Positions 53,012-63,031 of a DNA stretch of 64,000 bases are shown here, piece by piece (the first letter of the stretch is position 1; the number at the start of each line of letters is the position of its first letter). Origin of the DNA: Altimarinus sp041659565 (GTDB lineage: Bacteria > Patescibacteriota > Gracilibacteria > BD1-5 > UBA6164); contig JBAZXZ010000001.1 of NCBI GenBank assembly GCA_041659565.1, positions 248,001 to 312,000 on the forward strand. The letters are read 5' to 3'. The notes under the pieces are model-generated. The model had not been told where the DNA came from. It was given only the letters and a program-made list of their open reading frames with translations, and ran no database searches. The position numbers were made by a program, and so were the translations under genes.

Positions 53012-54433
53012 ATGAACTTTAATGAACTATGACTTAATGATAATATACTTAAGGCGATTACTGAGATGGGATATGTAACTCCAACTCAAGTACAAAATGA
53101 TGTAATAAAAGAAGCTTTCGCTGGAAAAAATGTAATTGGACAATCACAAACTGGTACAGGTAAAACTGCTGCATTTGCATTATCTTTATTACAAAATATG
53201 GATCCAAATAAGAGATGAACTCAAGCTCTTATAATAGCTCCAACTAGAGAACTTGTTACTCAAATAAAAGAAGAAATTTTTAAACTAAGCAAATATCATA
53301 GAGTATCATCTCTAGCTGTTTATGGATGAAGTCCTATTTACAAACAAATAGACTTAATCAGAAAATGACAAGATATAGTAATCTGAACTCCTTGAAGAGT
53401 AATAGACCTAATCGAAAGAAAAGTATTAAAACTTGAACATATCAATTTCTTTGTACTTGATGAAGTAGATAGAATGCTTGATATGGGTTTTGTGGATGAT
53501 ATAGAATATATTTGGGATTGATTAACTAATCTTAAACAAGTTTTTTCTTTTTCAGCTACAATTACAAATGAAATAAAAACAATTATAGAAAAATATCTTT
53601 GAATAAATTATACATTTATCAAATCAACAGATGCTATAACTACTGAAAAAATTGATCACTCATTTGTAGAAACTCCTCATATACATAAATATGATCTTTT
53701 AAACAGGTTTATAAAAACTCATAAGTCTGAAAAAACTATAGTTTTTGTACAAACAAAAAGAGACACTGAAATGTTATCTAATAAATTAAATGATGATTGA
53801 TTTAAAGCATCTTATTTAAACTGAGATATGAGACAAAGAGAGAGATTTAAAGCATTAAAAGATTTCCAAGATGGATATTCAAGTATATTTGTAGTTACTG
53901 ATGTAGCTGCTAGATGATTAAATATGAAAAATATAGATCTAGTAGTAAACTTTGATGTACCGACTGATCCTGAAAGCTACATTCATAGAATTGGTAGAAC
54001 AGGTAGAGCTGGTGCTGAAGGTAAAGCAATAATGTTTGTTTCTTGAAGCGAGCAATATTCTCTAAAAAATATAGAAAGAACTAATAAAATCAAAATAAAA
54101 CAAGTAAATAATGAATGAGAAGAAATAGAAAGAAAAGTAGAAGAAAGAAGTACTTCATGAAGAGGTGGTTTTGGATGAGGTAGTAGAGGAAGAGGTTGAT
54201 TTGGATGAGGTAGTAGAGGATGATCAAGAGGATGATTTGGAGGAAGTAGAAGTGGATCTGGCGAAAGAAAAAGCTTTTGATCAAGAGATAGTTCTTCTTA
54301 TAGAAAAACTGATGATAATAAAACTTCAGAACATAGAAGTACTTGATATTTTGCTAAAAGAGATGAACAAAGATGACAAAGAAGTACTACAAGAAGAGAT
54401 AGTTGAAGTAGTAGTAGTTTTAGATGAAGATAA
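53012..54433 (+). CDS. DEAD-box RNA helicase with RGG-rich tail
   Basis: ATP-dependent RNA helicase, 473 aa. Core motifs in order: Q motif (YVTPTQVQND), I QSQTGTGKTAAF, Ia APTRELVTQ, GG, TPGR, II VLDEVDRMLDMG (DEVD rather than DEAD), III SFSATI, IV, V VTDVAARGLNMK and VI YIHRIGRTGRAG. From about residue 385 the tail is rich in Arg, Gly and Ser (RGGFGGGSRGRGG), with Gly coded by GGT, GGA and TGA, as in RNA chaperone helicases such as CsdA. The last 25 residues (RGQRSTTRRDSG...FRGR) recur in the next gene's product. Confidence 0.95.
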
Positions 54434-54460
54434 TTATTTTTAATATTTAATTTAATTTTT

Positions 54461-54919
54461 ATGCAAGAATATTTAGAAGAAAAAAATAGCTCTCTTGAAA
54501 AAGCTATTAGTTCATTAACAAAGACTGTTAATTCTTTGGAAAATACAATTACTTCATTGGAAAAAACAATTATTTCTTTAGAGAAAAAAATTTGAAACAT
54601 AGAAGAAAAGAAAAGTTATACTCCTAGAGATTCTGGTTTAAGTAGAACAGGCTTTCCAAAAAAAGATAGTACTTATAGAAAATCAGATGATTTTAAAAGT
54701 AGTTCTTACGAGAAAAAAAGTTTCGGATCAAGAGACTTTGGTTCAAATAGACCAAGCTTTCCTAGAAATGACAGTTCTTACAAAAAAACTGAAAATCACG
54801 ACTCTGAATACAAAAGTGGTTCATACCCTCCAAAAAGAGTCGAAAGAAGATGACAAAGATCAACTACAAGAAAACCTAGTTCAAGATGAGGAAGTAGTTA
54901 CTCTTCAAGAGGAAGGTAA
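54461..54919 (+). CDS. Coiled-coil protein sharing the helicase's Arg/Ser/Gly tail, 152 aa
   Basis: Unrecognised. Residues 1-50 form a coiled coil of seven-residue repeats (SLTKTVNSLENTITSLEKTI). The remainder is low-complexity, basic and Ser/Arg/Tyr-rich, with a repeated pattern (FPKKDSTYRKS, FPRNDSSYKKT). The end RRGQRSTTRKPSSRGG and SSRGR is nearly the same as the end of the helicase just upstream (27-base gap). It is most simply a partner that oligomerises by its coiled coil and joins the same RNA-protein assembly (inference). Confidence 0.75.
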
Positions 54920-54929
54920 TTATTCAAGT

Positions 54930-54958
54930 AAAAAAGAAGGATTGCATCCTTCTTTTTT
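54930..54958. terminator. Intrinsic terminator after the helicase operon
   Basis: Arms AAAAAAGAAGGAT and ATCCTTCTTTTTT with a TGC loop, right after the stop of the coiled-coil gene. Confidence 0.9.
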
Positions 54959-55033
54959 GTTATTAAACTATAATTATACTTGACTTATATTATATAATAC
55001 TTATTATTAAATTATTAATATTAATAATTTAAT

Positions 55034-55897
55034 ATGGTGTTAATTTTAAGAGATAATGATACTACTACCCTGGAAAATAATAAACCAGTTTCATTAATGC
55101 TTGCGAATATTAACTGAAAACTACATATAGTACAAAATAATACAGTACAAGATAGTAATTTATTTAAAGGTAATTTTAAAATGGTAATTAATCCAAATTT
55201 AGAACTACCATTTCTAAATAATGAATCTTCTATTTGAGAATATTATAAAGTAAAAAATTATCATTTTCTAGATTGATCATGATTATTAACAGAAACTTAT
55301 AAAGAGAACTGAGGTAATCAAAGAGCTATATTCTATAAATTATCAAACAATAAAGAAATAGTAGTAAAATATGTGTTACCTTGATACCCAATTATATGAA
55401 AAATCTGAAGATGTTATGAAGATTCTAGAATTAGAAATTTATGATTAGTAATACAAGAAATAGAAAGAAAATGAATTTTTATGGAAACCTTATTATGATA
55501 CATAGAATTAGAAAATTATTTTCCTATACTTATTGTTGAAAAAAAGAAATGAATAACTGCTAGCGAGTTTTTTCCAACAAAAATTGATACAAACAAAAAA
55601 GAAGTTGTTATAAGTATATGAATAGAATTAGCAAAAATTCATAGTTTATGAGTAGTTCATATTCATCCACATAATTTAAACTGGATTATAAATTGAAATA
55701 ATGCCAGCCTTGTAGATATAAAATGAGTACAATTTAAAGAGGAATTTCCTCATACTTACAAAAATTCAAAAAAAGTTTTAACATGGGAAGATGTTATTAA
55801 TAATGATATAATAGTAGTATTAAATTTTTTACCTAAAAAATACCACGATCTTTTTAAAAAAACATATAATGATTATTTAAATCCTACTAAAAAATAA
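55034..55897 (+). CDS. Kinase-like protein, probably inactive, 287 aa
   Basis: The middle and C-terminal parts look like a protein-kinase-fold enzyme: EIVVKYVLPG (possible ATP-anchoring Lys), GIELAKIHSLGVVHIHPHN and ASLVDIKGVQF. The last two stand where HGDxHPxN and DFG usually are; the HxD Asp appears replaced by His, so catalysis is doubtful. The start (MVLILRDNDTTTLENNKP) is unrecognised. It could be a pseudokinase or a divergent aminoglycoside/choline-type kinase. It ends before a terminator hairpin. Confidence 0.5.
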
Positions 55898-55960
55898 AAA
55901 TGATAATAGAATAAGCTACCAAAAACTATAATAATTTAAAATCTTTTTGAGAATAAAATG

Positions 55961-55994
55961 AATTACTTATAATACTCACACATTATAAGTAATT
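55961..55994. terminator. Intrinsic terminator after the kinase-like gene
   Basis: AATTACTTATAAT pairs with ATTATAAGTAATT across ACTCACAC, followed by TTTTT. The CAP-domain gene begins seven bases later. Confidence 0.75.
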
Positions 55995-56001
55995 TTTTAT
56001 T

Positions 56002-56874
56002 ATGAATTTCCTTAAAAAAACATTTATCGTTGTCTTTGTAATTATATTTTCTTTACAAATTTCTTTTGCTGAAGAGTCTTATAAATTAACTATGAAAGAT
56101 AAACTTTTAGTAAATGATATTTCCAATAAAATAAACAAATTTATAGATATAAAATGAGATGTAGTAACTACAAAATATGTATTTACTATTAATAAAACAA
56201 TTAAAAAAACTGACAAGAACTCTAAAATTTATCAGATCTTAAATTGAATAAAAGCAAATATAGTAAATTATACAAATGATAAATACAAACAAGAAAATAA
56301 TATAACAGAAACTACTAAAGAAGTTGAAACTAAAGGAAATTATAAAAGTAAAACAAATTTTTCTGATTTCAAAATTGATATGACTAGAGTTAGAACCTCT
56401 TGGCTTTGATTCTATAATGAAGTAAGAAAAAGTAAACTAAGAACAACTTATTCTTATGATAGTAAACTAAATGATACTGCTGAAGAATGGGTAGATACTT
56501 CCCTAACTAGATGAGTCATATCTCATAAGAGAGATACAAATGATTCTTATTATAATTATAATAAAATCAATTCATGGTTCAAAGATAGATGAATTGTTTG
56601 TAAAAATATAAATAGTATCACTAATAGTGAAAATATATGAAGATGATATTATAAATGTAGTGACTCAAACGATTGTACGAATAAACTAATTTGATGAATA
56701 AAACAGGTTTTTGATATGTATATGGCTGAAAAAGGTAAATCTAACCAAGTTCATTATGAAAGTATAGTAAAAAAAGAATTTAGTAAAATATGATTATGAA
56801 TAGCTATAAAAAAATTAGGAACTAATTCTTATGAATTTTATATAACTACTCATTTTTGTACTCAGTTGCAATAA
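56002..56874 (+). CDS. Secreted CAP/SCP-like protein, 290 aa
   Basis: A signal peptide (MNFLKKTFIVVFVIIFSLQISFA, cleavage near AEES; written here for its composition only: basic start then a hydrophobic core) opens the protein. The C-terminal half contains a CAP-like pattern: VRKSKLRTTYSYDSKLNDTAEEW and GVISHKRD, where the His would be the CAP cavity residue, then a Cys-bearing part (GIVCKN, YKCSDSNDC, THFCTQ). CAP proteins are secreted and act in cell interaction or lipid binding. The match is moderate. It ends converging with a decayed ATP-grasp gene. Confidence 0.6.
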
Positions 56875-57152
56875 TACTTTAAATCTTTTTTATTGGTATA
56901 AATACTTCTAGGAATACAAAATCAAGCTTTATCTAAAGTAATATTTATTAACTTTTTATCATCTGCAATTTTGTATCAAAGTGCTGTATTTCATCAAAAA
57001 TCATTACTTTTAAAATATATCTCTTTTTAATTTCATCTAATTACATAATAATTTTTATTTGCTTGTAATATTTTTGTCTGAAATCATAATTTTTTTGCTT
57101 CTTCAATAATTATTTGAGATGTAATTGAAAAATATATCATTGGTTTTCACAT
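56875..57152 (-). pseudogene. Decayed ATP-grasp ligase fragment
   Basis: From ATG at 57152 it reads MGKPMIYFSITSQIIIEEAK, then NKNYYVIRGN followed by a TAA, then on in the same frame KEIYFKSNDFGGNTALGYKI, ADDKKLINITLDKAGFCIPR. The last part is the N-terminal region of a cyanophycin-synthetase-like ATP-grasp enzyme (NTAxGYKIADDKxLT). The internal stop and the loss of the whole ATP-grasp core mark it as a pseudogene. It lies downstream of an intact ATP-grasp fusion gene on the same strand. Confidence 0.65.
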
Positions 57153-57166
57153 AACTATTTTTTTTA

Positions 57167-59494
57167 CTAAATAAAATCTAAATCTTCTATTTTAATCTTC
57201 CCTATCATTAACTTATCAGTATCTCATCACTTTTCAACCCAGTCTTTTACTTGTATATATCAATCAAGATAAACTTTATCTTTTGAGAAAAAAGCTCCAG
57301 GATTTTTTATACCTGTATCTTGAATTCATTTTTTAAATCTTGTTATGGTTTTGAAGACTTTTATATAATCATTTCATTTTAGACGAAATCATATCTCAGC
57401 CAGTTCTTGAAAATCAAGTTTTTTAGCTAGATTTAACATATAATAATTTTGATACATTGCATTTTTCTCATATGAATCAGGAAAATATTTTAAACTATTG
57501 TAAACTGCAAATCATTCTTCTGTCGCTAGATAATTTGCTGTACCAGACTCAAATATACTCCAACCAGTTTTTTTTCAATTAATATATCTAATAAGATGAA
57601 CTCATATTTCATGAGCGATTATTCAATCTAATTCTTTTTCTCTAAAAATTCAATCTATAGATACTCTAACTTCAACTTTTCACTTTTTTCTATTTAGAGA
57701 AATCCTAGACATATTTGAAGTCGATAATATGACTTTCACTCATAATGATAAATCATTTTTTTCTAAGTAATCTTTTATATATGTAACTACATATTTTTGA
57801 TCTAATTGCTCTCATAATATATCTTCAGTTGCTAACAACCCCAATTTATTTTCAGACTTCTCTACCAATTTTTTATCTAACTTATCATAAAGTTTTATAT
57901 TATACTTTTCTATGTCCTCAAAATTTTGTAATTTATAGGCTTTTATCAAATTTAATTTATTTGAAATTTCATCGATTTTTTCCAAAAATATATCTGCAAA
58001 TTTAGATTTTAACTCTAAATCCTTTTTAAAATATGATTCTTTTAATGATATTATTTCTTTTTCAATTTTATCAATCCTTGAATCACTTAAAAAATCATAT
58101 TCAAAAACTGGATTATATTTTCATTTCATTTCTATAAATTTATCTAATTGTTCCAAAAAATTGATAGGTTTTATAGAATTAGTAATACTTACTTTTCTAT
58201 CTAATTTTATAATTTTTTCATCAATAATTTTTAGTAAAGAAATTTCATTTTTATTTACTTTTTTTGGAGTAAATAATTCATTTTTAATTATATTTATCTC
58301 AGGTTTAATAAAAAAATCTTTTACTATATCTGTTCATAAAACTAAAGTATCATTATCAAAAGATTCATCAACTATCAACTTTAAATTTTTAAATTTTATA
58401 TTTTCTCCTATTTTAATTGTAAAATTGTTTTTCTTAAGTAAATCAAATAAATAACTAGAAATGAAATTTTTTGTTTTATTTAAATCAACCTTAACTATTA
58501 TATTTTCTTCACTTTCATCAAAAATAATTTTTGCTTGTTGTGATAAATAAAGAATTTTTGATGAATTAAATCTATTTGTAACTTTATATGAAAACAAAGA
58601 TTTTGCTAATTCTACTCATTTTTCTGGTTCTAATATCTTTAAATCTTTTATCTTATCAAGTCTATTTTTCAAAGGAAGTAAACATACATTTTGTATTTCA
58701 AGACCTGCTCTAGCATTTATCTCAAGTATTTTTGGTCAAGATTCTGTTATAACCCAATCAAGAGCAAGATATCACAAATTTACAAAAAATTGAGCCTTTG
58801 ATGAAGAATAAAGTATCTCATCCCAAAATGGTATTTCAAATCATTTTAGTCAACTATATTTTTCTGGAAAATTATTTTTATAGACTTTTCATGCGATATA
58901 AATAGTATTAATTATACCTGATCATACTTCTATCCCTATTCATATTCATCATTGAGCTAGATTTGCTTTTCAACCTGATATTTTAGTAGGCATTCTAACC
59001 ATTGCAGCTACAGGAACCAAATTATAAACAATTATTCTTATATCAGCTAGTCAATATTTACAAAATCTTTCAAATCAATTTCAAGGAATTAATTTTTCTT
59101 CAATCAAAACTTTGTCATATCAATAATTTAGAGAAAAATCTCAATTCAATATATCATACATATGATCTATCAAGAAAATTTCTGAAACTATATCATCTCA
59201 TATTTTATATTTTCAATTCTTTAAATTTTCAACTATTAAAATACCTTTTCACTTACTTCAAAAAACAGGTTTTATAACAAAAAAATCTTCTTTTACTTGA
59301 GAAAAATCAAAAGAAATTAATTGTTTTTTATTTGATATAATTGCTAATGTTTTAGGAACTGAAACTCATCTTTGCTCTAAAAAAATTTTTGTTTCTACTT
59401 TATCATCAGCTAAATTTATAGAAGATTTTGGATTGAGTTTTTTTATGTAATTTAGATTTCTTTCATTCATAGAAAGTATTCAAAAGTCAAACAT
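57167..59494 (-). CDS. ATP-grasp ligase fused to a DUF1704 metallopeptidase-like domain, 775 aa
   Basis: Residues about 1-300 are a RimK-type alpha-L-glutamate-ligase-like ATP-grasp domain: INLADDKVETKIFLEQRGV, FFVIKPVFGSKGKGI, ADIRIIVYNLVPVAAMVRMP, ANLAQGGIGIGIEV and GPKILEINARAGLEIQN. Residues about 400-775 match DUF1704, with the zinc motif HEIGVH in DGIIAHEIGVHLIRYING and TEEGFA, features shared with MATCAP tyrosine carboxypeptidases. In other bacteria these are separate genes next to a 7TM transglutaminase-like gene. Here they are one protein, and the 7TM gene is just upstream. The probable role is forming and trimming an amide-linked peptide or amino-acid product. Confidence 0.82.
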
Positions 59495-59521
59495 AGGAAT
59501 AGATTAAAGATTAAAATTTTT

Positions 59522-61057
59522 CTATTCTTCTTGAAAATGTTTTTTTATTAAAGGAATAAAACGGATATACTCCAAGATTTGTAATCCTGTGAATTTTCAA
59601 ATTAAAAAATTTATAAAAAATACCACAATAAGTAGTTCAGTGTATGCTAAAAATATATTTTGTATGTAATTTGATCTTATTATGAAGTAAGCGACAAGAG
59701 AAACAAACATAAATTCTATTAAATAAAATAAAAATCCCCAGCTAAAAACTTTTCTTTCATCAGAAAATAATTTATAAGCAATCATTGGAATTATTATAAA
59801 TGGGAAAATAACTAGATTTGTTTTTAAATCATAAAAATCTACAAAATTAAATAAATTTAACATTCAAATAAACATTATTGCAAGTATAAGATAAAGTATG
59901 AAATATAAAGAAAGTTTAGTATTTAATAAAAAATGTACTCTCTTATAAATAATTTTCATAAGATACATAGAAAATACAGAAGATAAAAACAGAATTAATG
60001 TTATCTGAAAACTAAAAAGATATACACTAAGTGCAAAAAAGATAGGATAATATAAATTAAATATAGATATTCAAATAAACTGTCTAATAAAGTTTATAGC
60101 CGTTACCGCAACTCATAAAGAAAATATTAATCATAAAATACTTATAGGAAATCAAGATGAAATAAGTTTATTTGTAAAATTTGTAAGGAAAAATAAATTA
60201 TTTGATTTATAATCAAAAGATATCTGATTTATTCAATAATATTTATCTTTTATTATATCTGTAGATGGTTTTCATAAAGAAACATAATTTAAAAAGTTTA
60301 ATAAACTAGATGGAGAAAAAGTATATATACTTACATCTAAACTATTAATGAAATTACTAAGCAATTTTTTTGAAAGTATAAAACTAGAATTTGTAACTAT
60401 AAATATCTTTTTATTTGGAAAATTTATGTTGTATATTTTAGCTAATTTTTCAAATCACTGAAGAATTTCTAAATAACTATTTGAATTGATAATAATTATA
60501 TCTGAATCTTGAAAAATATGTAATTTGTCGGTAACTTGAGATAAAAATTGTTCTTGTATAGAACTTGTATTTTTATATTCTAAAATAGTTTTATCAAAAA
60601 ATATATTATTTTTCTTAAAGTTTTCATCAAATGATAAATTTAAATCGCTTTTATCTGAAATATATGAAACAATTTTTGAATAAACATTAACTTTTTTTTC
60701 TAATTCATAAATACATTGAGAATCTTTTTCAACAATTTTGGCTTTAACTAATACAGTTCATATTTCAGAAAAATTTATATTAAATTTTTCTGTGTTTTTT
60801 TCAGTGATTTTTTGTCAATCTTTAGTAATTAAAAAGGATACTTCCTTATCACTTTTTTCTACTCAAATAAGATTGTTTTTGATACTATAAATTAAGTTAC
60901 TATTCACTTTTGTATTTAAATCTCAAATTATATCATACTTATTCTCAGTACATTTTATTTCAACTTCATTTGCTTCTAAAACAGCAGGATTTAACTCTTC
61001 TCAAAAACAAGATAAAACTGATAAAAAAGAAAACATAATAATAAAAAAGACTCGCAT
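59522..61057 (-). CDS. 7TM membrane protein of the ATP-grasp/DUF1704 system, 511 aa
   Basis: A signal sequence (MRVFFIIMFSFLSVLSCFGE) leads to an extracytoplasmic region of about 280 residues, then seven hydrophobic segments. The start of the membrane part (GLIFSLGVAVTAINFIRQFI, GISIFNLYYPIFFAL) and the end (GLQILEYIRFIPLIKKH) resemble the 7TM module fused to inactive transglutaminases that accompanies alpha-L-glutamate-ligase-like and DUF1704 genes. I do not see a transglutaminase triad in the outer part, which may be a replaced or degraded domain. It ends 28 bases before the fusion gene, consistent with one operon. Confidence 0.7.
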
Positions 61058-61207
61058 AAAAATATATATAATAGAAATAATTTAAATATTTTACATAAAC
61101 ATAATAAGGAAAAAAGGAAAAAATTCAATTAATTTATCAATAAAATTTGGAAAATATAAAAAAAATTATATTATAAAATTGATTTAATATTTTAATTTTA
61201 AATCTTA

Positions 61208-61230
61208 ACCTTTCAAAAATAGTGAAAGGT
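61208..61230. promoter_or_regulatory. Hairpin in the leader of earP
   Basis: ACCTTTCA and TGAAAGGT flank AAAATAG. It lies in the 209-base divergent gap, 37 bases before the earP start, and could be an operator or mRNA hairpin. Confidence 0.4.
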
Positions 61231-61266
61231 ATTTATTATATTGTATTTACTTTATTTAGTTTTCAT

Positions 61267-62283
61267 ATGATTCAATATATAGATTTTTATGTAACAATTA
61301 TAGATAACTATTGAGATATATGATTTGCTTTAAATCTAGCTTTGAAAATGGTATCAAAAAATCACAATCTAAATGTTAGATTTTTTAATGATAATGAAGA
61401 ATTATTTAATAAAATGATAGGAGATAATAAAAATAATATTAAATTTTATAATTTATCTGATTTGAATGATTATATTCCTTCCAAAACAATATTTACTTTT
61501 TTTGACTATAAATTACCAAGTAACTATCTAAAAAAATGAGAAATATGAAAAAATATAATTCAATTTTGATATTTTTTACTTCATAAGTGAATTGAAAATC
61601 TTCACTTAACTAATTATGAATTAGTATGAAATAAATTTATTCATTTCATACCTAGTTTAAAGGAAAATACTTGAGGTGTAATAATTCAAAATTATATAAA
61701 CAAAAATAATAAAGAAAAGTATTTAAATTATTTAAAATCTAAATATAACTTAAATATAGAAATAACTTATAATTTATTAAACAAAAAGTGGATTTCAGTT
61801 TTTGTTTATAAAGATAATCTAAATGAAATAATTGAAGTAATACAAAAAAGAAAAAATGAAATATTTTTTGTATTTGATAGTTGAAAAAGAATTCAGGAAG
61901 ATAACAATATAATTTATATGCCTTTTTTTGAATTATTAGATTATAATGATTTTCTCTCACTTTGTGATTTAAATATAGTAAGATGAGAAAATAGTTTATG
62001 CACTTCACTTTCAAGTTGAAAACCAACTCTTTGGGATATTTATAAAGAAAATAATAAAGCTCATAATGAAAAAATAGATGATTTTTTAATCTTTTTAGAA
62101 GAAAATAAAATACAAGAGTTACAATATAGTAAAATACTTAAAAACTTTAATTCAATATACAAAAAAGAAGCCTTTACAGACTTCTTAGATAATTCAAATA
62201 GTTATAAACACTTATTTGTAAATTTATGAATTTATATAAATAATAATTGTGATTTATATAACAAACTTAAAAAGATTTTTTAA
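61267..62283 (+). CDS. earP: EarP, EF-P arginine rhamnosyltransferase
   Basis: Transfers rhamnose from dTDP-rhamnose to an arginine of elongation factor P, which helps ribosomes through polyproline. 338 aa, slightly shorter than proteobacterial EarP. The N-terminus FYVTIIDNYGDIGFALNLAL matches the catalytic-Asp region DNFGDIG of the family (DUF2331). The C-terminal site CDLNIVRGENSLCTSLSSGKPTLWDIYKENN, seen as CDLNIVRGENS then GKPTLWDIY, and KAHNEKIDDFL matches the nucleotide-sugar site. The neighbouring convergent gene is efp, the substrate. Confidence 0.88.
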
Positions 62284-62293
62284 TTTATTTAAT

Positions 62294-62319
62294 AGATTCC
62301 GGATCAGGTCCGGAATGAC
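62294..62319. repeat. Intergenic palindromic repeat, copy 2
   Basis: AGATTCCGGATCAGGTCCGG plus AATGAC; differs from the copy at 33096-33121 by one base. It sits between the convergent earP and efp genes and may serve as their terminator. Confidence 0.85.
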
Positions 62320-62330
62320 AAAGACATATT

Positions 62331-62888
62331 TTAATCTTTTTTTGCTCTTTCACTATATTCTCAAGTTTCAGTATTGATTATTACATATTCTCATGCTTCA
62401 ACAAACCCTGGAACCTTGATTGTGTATCCAGTTTCTAAAGTTGCCTCTTTAATTACTTTTCAATCAGCTGTATTTCCCTTTACTCATGGTTCACATTCAG
62501 TAATTTGAAGTTTTACATTAGCTGGAAGTATAACTCAAATCAATTTTCATTCATATCTTTGTATATCTACGATTGATCATGGAATCATAAAATTAACTAC
62601 ATCACCAACATCTTCAGAACTTAATTCAATTTGTTCATAATTTTCTTGATCCATAAAATAAAATGTATCTCAAGATTGATATAAAAACTCAAATTTAGAT
62701 CTATCTAAAACCACATCATCTAATTTTTCTTCACTATCAAAAACTCTATCTGTAGTATTTCAAACTAGTACATTTTTCATTCTAATTTTTATATTTGTAG
62801 ATCATCTACCTCATCTGTGAATTTCTTTCTTTAAAACTAATAAAAGTTCATTACCTATTTTTATAACTCTTCCTGCAGTCACTTTCAT
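62331..62888 (-). CDS. efp: Elongation factor P
   Basis: Binds ribosomes stalled at polyproline and restores peptide bond formation. 185 aa from ATG 62888 (an in-frame ATG at 62900 would add four residues). Domain I is MKVTAGRVIKIGNELLLVLK, followed by the loop HRGGRGSTNIKIRMKNVLVG, where the modified residue is an arginine (GGRG) rather than the lysine of EpmA-type factors. Domains II and III are normal (YMDQENYEQIEL-like, IPGSIVDIQRYEGKLIGVIL, PGFVEAGEYVIINTETGEY). The Arg agrees with EarP being encoded next door. Confidence 0.94.
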
Positions 62889-63031
62889 TGCTATTATCAT
62901 AATAATGATGATTAATTTATAAAATATACTAATTTAGTTTATTGAAAGTTTATAAAAAGCAAGTTTTTTAAACTAAAAATGTAAAAAATACATAAATTTC
63001 ATTGAATAAATATTATTTAATTTTATCAATT

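Noticed and set aside
54165..54443. Acidic plus-strand frames inside the helicase tail and in its neighbour (54687-54983)
   Set aside because: They are out-of-frame readings of the Arg/Gly-rich tail; the helicase frame continues through TGA to TAA at 54431.
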